Assembly: GCA_002316215.1 (NCBI GenBank)
Contig: DCDB01000113.1
Coordinates: forward strand, 1-12,557
Direction: 5' to 3'
Origin: Lachnospiraceae bacterium UBA1066
GTDB taxonomy: Bacteria > Bacillota > Clostridia > Lachnospirales > Lachnospiraceae
Length of the DNA stretch: 12,557 nt
Below, one piece after another: positions 1 through 5,607 of this stretch (positions within the stretch are counted from its first letter, which is position 1; each line of letters begins with the position of its first letter). The notes beneath the pieces were generated by a model. The model searched no databases, was not told the origin of the DNA, and saw only the letters and a program-made list of their open reading frames with translations. The translations under genes were made by a program, and so were the position numbers.

Positions 1-55
1 AAAACATATTCAGAAAATATTGCTATGAAATGCCTGCGGCTGCTTTCTGGCCGGT

Positions 56-550
56 TTATCCTTCTTTAACCCTTTCGCAGAATTCCTCGATTTTTGCATC
101 TGTTTCTTTACTCTTTTTGGCCAGCGGATCGATAAGGCTCACCTGGACACTGACGAGGTCTGCTTTAAGATCCTTTGCAAGTTCTTTAAAGCACGGAGCA
201 GCGTTTCCGCCCCTGCTGCACGCAAAAAATGCAAGCTTTTTGCCTTTCAGGGCATCTTTATTATCCCTGATGAAGGTGCGGAGAGGCGGTGCATAATTGG
301 ACGCCCAGACAGGCGTTCCGAAAATGATATAATCGTAGCCGGCAGGACTTATCTTATAGGGCTTAAGTCCCGGAGTCTCATGCGTGGAAGCTTTCATTCC
401 TCCGATTAAATACTTGGATATGCCTTTTTTGGGATACGGCATCACCGGCTCCAGCGCAAGCAGATCTGCCCCGACAGAGTCCGCAATCTTTCTGGCCGCA
501 TAATCCGTATTGCCTTCCAGGGAAAAATAAACAATCAGTGTCTTTTTCAT
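56..550 (-). CDS. Flavodoxin family protein
   Basis: This 164-residue protein has a flavodoxin-like fold and should bind FMN as a cytoplasmic one-electron or two-electron carrier or quinone-type reductase; the partner is unknown. The first strand and phosphate loop are visible as LIVYFSLEGNT (residues 5-15). The second flavin loop is IIFGTPVWASNYAPPL (75-90), a GTPVWA motif typical of the family. A third strand, LAFFACSRGGNA (106-117), precedes the C-terminal helices. Length fits short flavodoxins. The ATG is preceded by AAGGAGAG about 11 nt upstream, inside the 3' end of the TetR gene; only 7 nt separate the two genes. Co-transcription with, and control by, that TetR protein is therefore likely. 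The family assignment is strong; the physiological substrate is not known. Confidence 0.9.
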   Translation of the reverse strand: MKKTLIVYFSLEGNTDYAARKIADSVGADLLALEPVMPYPKKGISKYLIGGMKASTHETPGLKPYKISPAGYDYIIFGTPVWASNYAPPLRTFIRDNKDALKGKKLAFFACSRGGNAAPCFKELAKDLKADLVSVQVSLIDPLAKKSKETDAKIEEFCERVKEG

Positions 551-557
551 TTTATGC

Positions 558-1127
558 TTACTCTCCTTTTTGTTTTACGCTCGTGTCTCTGAAGTTCATG
601 CATTTCCACAATTCATCAAAATCGACCTCCGGATTTCTTCCGGCTGCAAAAAGAAGCTGTATCAGGAAATAAGCGGCGCTGTCAATCTTTGCTTCCAGTC
701 CGAGCTCTCCTTTATCGATTTCCTCCTGAAGAAAGGCTTTGAGCAGAATATTGGCTTCCTGTTCTTTTCTCTTAATGTGCGCAAGGTTTTTTTCCTCAGG
801 TTTTAACTGTGACATTGCCGTATAACGATATGTCTGCTCAAACAGGCTGATCTTAAAATATATTCTTTTGACTTTTTCATACAGAGAAAGATCAAAAGAA
901 GCCAGCTCTCCGACCGTTTTTAATATCTCTTCCCAGTCTGCATCCATGATCTGAAGAATAAAATCGTCCTTACTGTCAAAATAATTATAAAAGGTTCCCA
1001 GGGCAATGCCGCTTTCCGCCGTAATCTCCCGCAGGTTAAAAGCACCGCATTTTCCCTTATTTTGTATCAGCCGCTTTTTTCCGCAGGACATCAGTTTCTC
1101 TCTTGCATGGTCGATTGGATTGGACAT
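558..1127 (-). CDS. TetR/AcrR family transcriptional regulator
   Basis: This is a TetR-type one-component repressor of 189 residues. The N-terminal DNA-binding domain contains the helix-turn-helix around residues 29-51, with the hallmark AESGIALGTFYNYF followed by DSKDDF. The remaining helical part (about 60-189) is the variable ligand-binding and dimer domain, so the inducer cannot be read. The open frame extends 7 codons further upstream, to 1148. I chose the ATG at 1127 (MSNPID...) because GGAGGAAGG lies just before it, and the upstream ATGs lack such a site. It is followed 7 nt later by the flavodoxin gene, its probable target. A short dyad, GAAC-AAA-GTTC (1143-1153), just upstream could be its own operator. 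The family is certain; the target is inferred from context. Confidence 0.9.
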   Translation of the reverse strand: MSNPIDHAREKLMSCGKKRLIQNKGKCGAFNLREITAESGIALGTFYNYFDSKDDFILQIMDADWEEILKTVGELASFDLSLYEKVKRIYFKISLFEQTYRYTAMSQLKPEEKNLAHIKRKEQEANILLKAFLQEEIDKGELGLEAKIDSAAYFLIQLLFAAGRNPEVDFDELWKCMNFRDTSVKQKGE

Positions 1128-1129
1128 GT

Positions 1130-1138
1130 CCTTCCTCC
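1130..1138 (-). promoter_or_regulatory. Ribosome binding site fixing the TetR start
   Basis: On the minus strand this reads GGAGGAAGG, ending 2 nt before the ATG at 1127; the GGAGG core is 6 nt upstream. It decides the start in favour of 1127 over the in-frame ATGs at 1142 and 1148. Confidence 0.75.
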
Positions 1139-1142
1139 GCAT

Positions 1143-1153
1143 GAACAAAGTTC
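1143..1153. promoter_or_regulatory. Possible TetR operator dyad
   Basis: The sequence GAAC-AAA-GTTC is a short interrupted palindrome 16 nt upstream of the chosen TetR start. TetR-family repressors often bind dyads next to their own gene. The arms are only 4 bp, so chance occurrence is quite possible. Confidence 0.25.
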
Positions 1154-1195
1154 GTAAAAAGTCTGCAACATTTTAATTCCGCCGGAACCGCGGTA

Positions 1196-1696
1196 TTAAA
1201 GATGTTCGTACGCTATTCTTTGGGTTCCGTCCTCAACATATATGATTCCGCAGAACCGGAAACCGTTTTTTTCCAGAAGATGACGCATAACTTTATTATT
1301 TTCGTGTGTATCTATCCGCAAATGACTGGTTTTTTCCTCACAAAATGCAAGAATCCCACGGAGGATACCATGCAGGCAGCCATCGCCTGCGACCCGGTGG
1401 ATCACGCCATACGTGCCGTCCGAAAGCCATGCGCCTCTTTCAATTCTGGCATACGCCGGTTCTTCACCGATAAAAAAGACGAATGCGCCGTGAATGTCTC
1501 CGTCTTCCTCCGTAACATAAAGCCGCCCTTTTTCTATATCCTCTTCTAAAAGAGCACTCGGAGGATACGTATCTCCCCACTGCGTCCCATTTCCGGTTTC
1601 CGCCATAAACTTTCTGGCACATGCGTAAACATGCAATACCCCGGGCAGATCACTTTTTTCTGCCTTCCTGATAAACCATTTTTCCGTCTTAAGCAC
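1196..1696 (-). CDS. GNAT family N-acetyltransferase
   Basis: This is a 166-residue GCN5-related acetyltransferase that should transfer an acetyl group from acetyl-CoA to an amine; the acceptor is unknown. The N-terminal WFIRKAEKSDLPGV (7-20) is the typical first strand and helix. Motif A, the acetyl-CoA pyrophosphate loop, reads RVAGDGCLHGIL (101-112), fitting R-x-x-G-x-G. Motif B follows as DTHENNKVMRHLLEKNGF (129-146), the classic N-x-x-x-x-x-x-x-x-x-x-G-F ending. The start is a GTG at 1696 that overlaps the end of the VOC gene by 8 nt (GTGCTTAA, containing that gene's TAA), with AGAGG about 9 nt upstream. This points to translational coupling. GNAT next to VOC proteins is a common detoxification pairing, but the function here is inferred. 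Confidence 0.88.
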   Translation of the reverse strand: MLKTEKWFIRKAEKSDLPGVLHVYACARKFMAETGNGTQWGDTYPPSALLEEDIEKGRLYVTEEDGDIHGAFVFFIGEEPAYARIERGAWLSDGTYGVIHRVAGDGCLHGILRGILAFCEEKTSHLRIDTHENNKVMRHLLEKNGFRFCGIIYVEDGTQRIAYEHL

Positions 1697-2081
1697 GCTG
1701 TACGGCCTCTATCTCCACTCCGTTAGGATCCGTGAAAAGGAACCCGGTGAAACCCAGCTTTTCGATATAAGAAGGTTCGGTTACGATTTCCGCCCCGGAA
1801 GCCTTCAGGCGTTCAAATACCTCCTGCGCATCGTCAACAGCAAGCGCCAGATGGCGGTAAACGCCTTTGGTAAACTGACCGGTTTTCATTTCATCGCTCT
1901 CAAATTTATAGCGGATCAGTTCAAGATTCGTCGTATCTGAAAGCTTATAATAAGTAATCTCATGATCGCCCATATCCACTGTTTCAACAAAAGGCAGTTT
2001 CAGGACACTGCCGTAGAATTCCATGCTGGCTTCAATATCCCTGACATTGATCGTTACGTGATCGACTCCCATGATTTTCAT
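1689..2081 (-). CDS. VOC family / glyoxalase-like metalloprotein
   Basis: This 130-residue protein is a vicinal-oxygen-chelate (glyoxalase I/dioxygenase/fosfomycin-resistance type) fold of two beta-alpha-beta-beta-beta modules. The four positions that hold the metal in the family are all occupied: His8 in VDHVTINV, Glu54 in NLELIRY, His77 in YRHLALAV and Glu125 in PNGVEIEAVQ. It is therefore probably an active lyase, isomerase or dioxygenase rather than a metal-free binding protein. A methylglyoxal lyase role is plausible but not shown by sequence alone. The ATG at 2081 has GGAG 6 nt upstream. It is the first gene after a predicted promoter (2200-2228) and overlaps the GNAT gene by 8 nt, so the two are an operon. 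Family sure; substrate unknown. Confidence 0.9.
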   Translation of the reverse strand: MKIMGVDHVTINVRDIEASMEFYGSVLKLPFVETVDMGDHEITYYKLSDTTNLELIRYKFESDEMKTGQFTKGVYRHLALAVDDAQEVFERLKASGAEIVTEPSYIEKLGFTGFLFTDPNGVEIEAVQRA

Positions 2082-2113
2082 AACTGTCTCCGTTCTGTCT
2101 TACGGCATTTTTA

Positions 2114-2126
2114 TCTTTTCCGCCTG
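2114..2126 (-). repeat. 13-nt word shared between two leaders (copy 1)
   Basis: On the minus strand this is CAGGCGGAAAAGA, identical to 9839-9851 upstream of the NlpC/P60-like gene. Here it lies downstream of the shared hairpin. It sits in the loop of a weak stem formed by GCATTTT and AAAATGC, 33-45 nt before the VOC start codon. Function unknown. Confidence 0.5.
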
Positions 2127-2144
2127 TCTTAAAATGCGGATATA

Positions 2145-2175
2145 CAAAAGCTTCCTGCAGACAGGAACTTCTTTG
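2145..2175 (-). repeat. Leader hairpin shared with 9806-9838 (copy 1)
   Basis: The core TTCCTGCAGACAGGAA (2152-2167) has 6-bp arms and a 4-nt loop, and is identical to a core at 9815-9830. The flanking CAAAAG on one side and CTT...TTTG on the other are also partly shared, but here the lower stem is imperfect. It lies roughly 18 nt downstream of the start site predicted from the promoter at 2200-2228, in the leader of the VOC-GNAT transcript. It could be a 5'-end RNA hairpin or a protein-binding dyad. It is not a convincing terminator because the T-run behind it is short. Confidence 0.5.
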
Positions 2176-2199
2176 CACCCGCTGCCCGCATCACTTGTT

Positions 2200-2228
2200 A
2201 TTGTAACGTTTTTGCCGGATTTCGTAAA
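2200..2228 (-). promoter_or_regulatory. Predicted sigma-A promoter for VOC-GNAT operon
   Basis: On the minus strand the -35 box is TTTACG (2223-2228) and the -10 box is TACAAT (2200-2205), separated by 17 nt. This matches consensus at 4 of 6 and 5 of 6 positions. The predicted start is near 2193, giving a leader of about 110 nt before the VOC start codon. Confidence 0.55.
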
Positions 2229-2238
2229 GCGGTCATAC

Positions 2239-2394
2239 TTATTTCTTCTCCTTATTAAGTTCCTTCTGATATCTTTTACACGCAGCGCAATTCCCGCTGC
2301 AATGCGAACAGGAACCGCGGTTCTTCAGCATATACCGTACCGCAAAAAAGAGCAGTGCTAAAATGAGAACCGCAACGATAATTGTCGGCAGCAT
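2239..2394 (-). CDS. FeoB-associated Cys-rich membrane protein
   Basis: This small gene encodes 51 residues beginning MLPTIIVAVLILALLFFAVR. Residues 4-20 are one membrane helix. The short cytoplasmic tail then carries GSCSHCSGNCAACKRY, with cysteines at 29, 32, 36 and 39 in a C-x2-C-x3-C-x2-C pattern, followed by a Lys-rich end. This layout is characteristic of the small FeoB-associated Cys-rich proteins found with the ferrous-iron transporter in Bacillota, thought to help FeoB-mediated iron uptake; their exact role is not settled. GGGGGAA lies 5 nt before the ATG. No feoA or feoB is in the window. The gene sits 119 nt downstream of ferritin, behind a terminator, so expression may depend on read-through or a weak promoter I cannot identify. 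Confidence 0.85.
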   Translation of the reverse strand: MLPTIIVAVLILALLFFAVRYMLKNRGSCSHCSGNCAACKRYQKELNKEKK

Positions 2395-2433
2395 AATAAT
2401 TCCCCCGTCCAAAAAATCTGTTTTTTAAAATTT

Positions 2434-2467
2434 AAGCCTCTTCCGCCATAAAAGGCGGAAGGGGCTT
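2434..2467 (-). terminator. Rho-independent terminator after ferritin
   Basis: A 14-bp stem (2434-2447 with 2454-2467, one G-U pair) encloses a 6-nt loop. On the minus strand it is followed by TAAATTTT, an imperfect U-run. It lies 46 nt past the ferritin stop. The interrupted U-run could allow some read-through into the FeoB-associated gene. Confidence 0.75.
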
Positions 2468-2513
2468 ATAGGACAACTAACAAAAAGAACCTGCGGACGC
2501 CGGAGTCCTGATA

Positions 2514-3026
2514 TCAGATTACAAGCGATGGTACCGCATAAATACGCGCAAGAAGTTCCTGATCAAGAGCGTAAAGCCCTTTGGGATCATGTCCGAACAG
2601 CTTATATTTACGGATAAGCCCTTCTGCATTCTTCTCTTCTTCTCCCTGTTCCTTAACAAACCAGTCAAAGAACTGAAGCGTACGGTAATCATTTACCTTG
2701 CTCGCAGCTGCGTAGATTGTATTGATGAGCCCGGTCACATATTGCTCGTGCTCAAGACCGAAATTCAAAGGATCTTCAAAAGATTTATACTCCTTATCCG
2801 GCTTTTCAATTTCAGAAAATGTCACCAGTTCGCCGTTGTTCTGCAGATACTTACGCATCAGCATCGCATGGTCGCGCTCTTCCTGTGCCTGGATATCATA
2901 CCAGTGTCCAAAACCGTCCAGACCTTCATTGTAAAAATAATTTGCAAAATCCAGATACAGATACGCGGAATAAAATTCCTTATTAACCTGTATATTGATA
3001 AGTTCCTTTACCTTCTTGTCCAGCAT
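2514..3026 (-). CDS. ftnA: Non-haem ferritin (FtnA type)
   Basis: This 170-residue four-helix-bundle protein should assemble into a 24-subunit cage that oxidises Fe(II) and stores Fe(III). The ferroxidase ligands known from E. coli FtnA occur at the same residue numbers here: Glu17, Tyr24, Glu50, His53, Glu94, Gln127 and Glu130. The third-site glutamates 49, 126 and 129 are also present. Key segments are QVNKEFYSAYLYL (13-25), QAQEERDHA (46-54), GLEHEQYV (90-97) and KEQGEEEKNAE (125-135). No haem-ligand Met marks it as a bacterioferritin. The frame is open to 3044, but the ATG at 3026 has AAGGAGG 5 nt upstream, whereas 3044 has no ribosome site. A promoter lies at 3079-3107. I see no clear Fur box. 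Assignment is very secure; the symbol is by family. Confidence 0.95.
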   Translation of the reverse strand: MLDKKVKELINIQVNKEFYSAYLYLDFANYFYNEGLDGFGHWYDIQAQEERDHAMLMRKYLQNNGELVTFSEIEKPDKEYKSFEDPLNFGLEHEQYVTGLINTIYAAASKVNDYRTLQFFDWFVKEQGEEEKNAEGLIRKYKLFGHDPKGLYALDQELLARIYAVPSLVI

Positions 3027-3031
3027 AATTG

Positions 3032-3038
3032 CCTCCTT
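3032..3038 (-). promoter_or_regulatory. Ribosome binding site fixing the ferritin start
   Basis: AAGGAGG on the minus strand, 5 nt before the ATG at 3026. It lies inside the alternative longer reading frame and therefore argues for the shorter protein, which also gives exact residue-number agreement with E. coli FtnA. Confidence 0.8.
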
Positions 3039-3078
3039 AGTCATTTCTATGATCTGCTGTACTCTGTTTCCTACAGGA

Positions 3079-3107
3079 ATTGTAATACTATCCGGTCGTA
3101 AAGTCCA
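3079..3107 (-). promoter_or_regulatory. Predicted ferritin promoter
   Basis: On the minus strand the -35 box is TGGACT (3102-3107) and the -10 box is TACAAT (3079-3084), with a 17-nt spacer; 4 of 6 and 5 of 6 positions match consensus. The predicted start is near 3072, about 45 nt before the ferritin ATG. Confidence 0.5.
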
Positions 3108-3133
3108 TATAAAATGTTTCGAAGGTAAAGAAC

Positions 3134-3526
3134 TTATTTCTCCCTTTCTTTTTTTTCAATGTAGCTGAAGAACTCTTTCCTGAACTCCTCATACCGGGCA
3201 CGGCTGATGGGAATACGATCTCCATTCTCAAGAACTGTCTTGCTTCCTTCAAGCTTATAGATACGATCCATGTTCACAAGATAGCTTTTATGACAGAGGC
3301 TGAAGTTATCCGGCATCCGCTGAAAGATACTGTTAAGCTTTTCACAGCACTTCAAAGATTCCAGATCTGTATGGATCAGGCACTGATGCATATCACTCTC
3401 GATATAGATAATCCGGCTTACCGGTATGCATGTGGTTTTTCTTGCGCTGGTGATTTCCAGCACACGCCTGCTCAAAAACATGTTTTTATTTTCAGATATT
3501 ATCTTGCACGCTGCCGTCTGTATCAT
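3134..3526 (-). CDS. Stand-alone LytTR DNA-binding regulator
   Basis: This 130-residue protein consists almost entirely of a LytTR domain, the DNA-binding module of AgrA- and LytR-type response regulators. Visible elements are CIPVSRIIYIESDMHQCLIHT (33-53), the helix ESLKCCEKLNSIFQRMPDNF (56-75), the signature FSLCHKSYLVNMDRIYKL (75-92) and the C-terminal GDRIPISRARYEEFRKEFF (102-120). There is no receiver domain, so it is not a conventional phosphorylated response regulator. Solo LytTR proteins are often controlled by a membrane inhibitor encoded alongside; the multi-pass protein upstream (3810-5552) is a conceivable partner, but a strong terminator separates them. I chose the ATG at 3526 because AAAGGA lies 7 nt before it; a TTG at 3574 would add 16 residues but has a poor ribosome site. 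Targets unknown. Confidence 0.88.
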   Translation of the reverse strand: MIQTAACKIISENKNMFLSRRVLEITSARKTTCIPVSRIIYIESDMHQCLIHTDLESLKCCEKLNSIFQRMPDNFSLCHKSYLVNMDRIYKLEGSKTVLENGDRIPISRARYEEFRKEFFSYIEKKEREK

Positions 3527-3533
3527 AAGGCGT

Positions 3534-3539
3534 TCCTTT
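3534..3539 (-). promoter_or_regulatory. Ribosome binding site fixing the LytTR start
   Basis: AAAGGA on the minus strand, 7 nt upstream of the ATG at 3526, supports this start over the in-frame TTG at 3574. Confidence 0.6.
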
Positions 3540-3745
3540 CCTTTTCTGCAAATATGCCGCAGCCGGATGCTCAAATCCTGCCCAAACCTGTTCGCAACTA
3601 TAAAGCCATGACGCTTCGGATTTCTTCGTTGCTGCGTGATTGCCCGGATCCAAAAACTATATTTTTTTCTATCACTTTCTCACGTATCCGTCTATATATT
3701 TTCCTTAATTCGGGCTTCACGAAAAAAATGAAGGTCTTTTTAACG

Positions 3746-3784
3746 CCGTAAAGGCATCGGAAAGATACTCCGATGCCTTTACGG
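3746..3784. terminator. Perfect 16-bp hairpin, probable terminator of the envelope operon
   Basis: Arms 3746-3761 and 3769-3784 are exact inverted complements (CCGTAAAGGCATCGGA and its reverse complement) around a 7-nt loop. It begins 25 nt after the stop of the 580-aa membrane gene. The stretch TTTACGG is part of the stem, and a true U-run after the arm is lacking in both directions. Termination is therefore likely but not textbook; it may act bidirectionally or as an mRNA 3'-end stabiliser. Confidence 0.6.
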
Positions 3785-3809
3785 AACACGCTGCCTTGAT
3801 TTCTGCCTG

Positions 3810-5552
3810 TCAGGCTGTTCCCCAAAAAAAGGATAGAATCATAACTGCAATTGAAACTGCTGCTATAATCAGCCTGTTGATCCGCATGATTTTCCTCTGA
3901 AAAGTTTTCGGACGCAGACTGATATCAATTTCTTCTACGGGAACCCTGTTATGGATAATCCTGAAAAAACAATAGTCATAGACACCGCGGGCGAAAGCCA
4001 GCCTGCTGATATGAAAAGGGCCTTTGAAGACCATCCTGTATTCACGAAAGAGAGACCGGATATTGTCGGTTTCGAGATCCGGCCGGATCTTTTCGAAATC
4101 CAGATGATCGTTATAATTGGATTCGTATGCCAGGTTCATGAGTAAACCGAAAAACCAGTTTTCGCTTGCAAGCAGGGCAAGTGTCATAATTACAATGAAT
4201 CCGCCAAAAAACATTTCAAACAGATAGAAAAGTTCCTGATGACGGATATGGAAATAAGGAGCGATGCTGCTGTTCAAAGATACAGCAATCAGCCCGAAGA
4301 CAGCCATGACGATCAGCGAAAAGGCCAGAATACATTCGCTTATATTCTTCATACGCGCAAACTCCGCAGAATATACACGCTTTAAAAGCTCCTGATTTTC
4401 ATTTTCATCTTTACTAAGACTGAATTCTTTTTCATCTGCTTCACAAACCAGGTCTTTCATAGTCTTCCCCTGGCTTACAAGGGCACTGTTAAAAGACTTA
4501 TCTTCCATAACAAAGTCCCGTATAATGGTTGTAAGCGTAAGGACAGCCATTCCTCCGACAAAAAGCGGAAAGTTATTGAGAATGATCGAAACCGTTAAAA
4601 AAAGCACTCCGTGGATAACAAAAGAAATGATCCCAACCTGACGTTTTTCATACCAGGAAATTGCATGGACTGCGGTCAGCCCATACGGAACAATCGTATA
4701 AGAAAAAGTCTGAAATGCCTGGTTGTGCAGACAGGCCCTGACCGCCGCATTGTTCTTATATTCTCTGTCAAAAATCGCCAGTGTTTCAGCCGTCTCACAG
4801 ATATAATAATTCAGGACATGCAGAAGAAGCAGGAGAATGGCCCCTACAACGCAGAGCATCTGCCGCATATAGTTCGGGCTTATGATCGTAATAAATACTG
4901 TCAGAATATCAGCAACCGACAGAATAAGAATAACTCTTCTCAGCCATTTCTGCATTTTTTGGAATTTCTGCTTCTTATCCGTAAGAAAATGTTTAAGATC
5001 CCAGTATTCCCTGTTTTCCTTCAGGCTAAAAAGAGTCCCGGCGGCAGTATCGTTACCTTCATTGCAGCCGTCCAGCAGGGCCGCCGTAAGAAACCAGGAA
5101 ACACGGACAGAAAGGTCTTCCATCTCCGGACAGGCCTCTGCCCGGAAAAAAGAATACCTCTTCCGGTCCGGACGGCTCTCCATCTGTATTTCAACAGAAT
5201 CGAGATACCTTTTTATTCCCGCTCTGCATTCTTTATCCGACGGCAGTACATTTTCAATAAAGGCATACATTCTGTATAATCCGCCCTGCATCTTTATTTC
5301 CGTCGTCAAGTTGAAATAGATTGTGGAAAAAATCTTCTGCGGAATAATTTTCCAATTTCCGGTTTTAAGTGCCGAGCAGTAATTTCTCTGGGTTCTGGAG
5401 ATTCTTTCATCTCTTTCTTTATAAATATACTCATAGAGATCCGTATTGCTGAAAATAAAATCCGGAAAAAAGGTCTGCAGCTGCCTTGCCACAGTCAAAT
5501 CCCTGCAGCCGCAAAGTACCGTAAGACTATCTAAAAGTTCGCCTAAGTTCAT
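3810..5552 (-). CDS. Unrecognised multi-pass membrane protein (580 aa)
   Basis: I do not recognise this protein. Residues 1 to about 200 look soluble and probably cytoplasmic, starting MNLGELLDSLTVLCGCRDLT, with many aromatic and charged residues and no signal peptide. About seven hydrophobic segments follow at roughly 207-227, 231-251, 306-326, 328-346, 406-427, 443-463 and 561-577. They are separated by a charged loop at 347-405 (rich in Asp, Glu and Lys) and a second soluble loop at 466-560. No catalytic motif, nucleotide-binding loop or transporter signature is evident. The frame opens with a GTG at 5555 directly before an ATG at 5552; neither has a good ribosome site. It is the third gene of an envelope operon, 55 nt after the L,D-transpeptidase-like gene. 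A role at the membrane in envelope biology is inferred only from that context. Confidence 0.8.
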   Translation of the reverse strand: MNLGELLDSLTVLCGCRDLTVARQLQTFFPDFIFSNTDLYEYIYKERDERISRTQRNYCSALKTGNWKIIPQKIFSTIYFNLTTEIKMQGGLYRMYAFIENVLPSDKECRAGIKRYLDSVEIQMESRPDRKRYSFFRAEACPEMEDLSVRVSWFLTAALLDGCNEGNDTAAGTLFSLKENREYWDLKHFLTDKKQKFQKMQKWLRRVILILSVADILTVFITIISPNYMRQMLCVVGAILLLLLHVLNYYICETAETLAIFDREYKNNAAVRACLHNQAFQTFSYTIVPYGLTAVHAISWYEKRQVGIISFVIHGVLFLTVSIILNNFPLFVGGMAVLTLTTIIRDFVMEDKSFNSALVSQGKTMKDLVCEADEKEFSLSKDENENQELLKRVYSAEFARMKNISECILAFSLIVMAVFGLIAVSLNSSIAPYFHIRHQELFYLFEMFFGGFIVIMTLALLASENWFFGLLMNLAYESNYNDHLDFEKIRPDLETDNIRSLFREYRMVFKGPFHISRLAFARGVYDYCFFRIIHNRVPVEEIDISLRPKTFQRKIMRINRLIIAAVSIAVMILSFFWGTA

Positions 5553-5607
5553 CACTATCTGCCAATTTGCCTTCCCTCACCATAGACTAATTGCCAAGCG
5601 AAACAGA

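Noticed and set aside
1..30. AT-rich stem ATATT...AATAT downstream of the flavodoxin gene as a terminator.
   Set aside because: Only five A-T pairs and a four-base T-run; too weak to call. I see no good terminator in the first 55 bases.
2082..2238. Riboswitch or T-box in the VOC leader.
   Set aside because: Apart from the shared hairpin and 13-nt word I see no conserved riboswitch core, no specifier-type stem and no terminator/antiterminator pair.
2071..2361. A 96-codon plus-strand frame across the VOC promoter region and the FeoB-associated gene.
   Set aside because: It is antisense to the 51-aa Cys-rich protein, which has clear family features, and it lacks a ribosome site.
3805..3815. 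Palindrome GCCTG-T-CAGGC over the stop codon of the 580-aa gene.
   Set aside because: Short, overlaps coding sequence, and a much stronger hairpin follows at 3746-3784; chance is likely.
3598..3825. A 75-codon minus-strand frame between the 580-aa gene and the LytTR gene, with a Lys/Arg/Glu-rich C-terminal part.
   Set aside because: It runs through the perfect terminator hairpin and overlaps the end of the 580-aa gene; no ribosome site and no family resemblance. A small peptide starting inside it cannot be excluded but is not supported.
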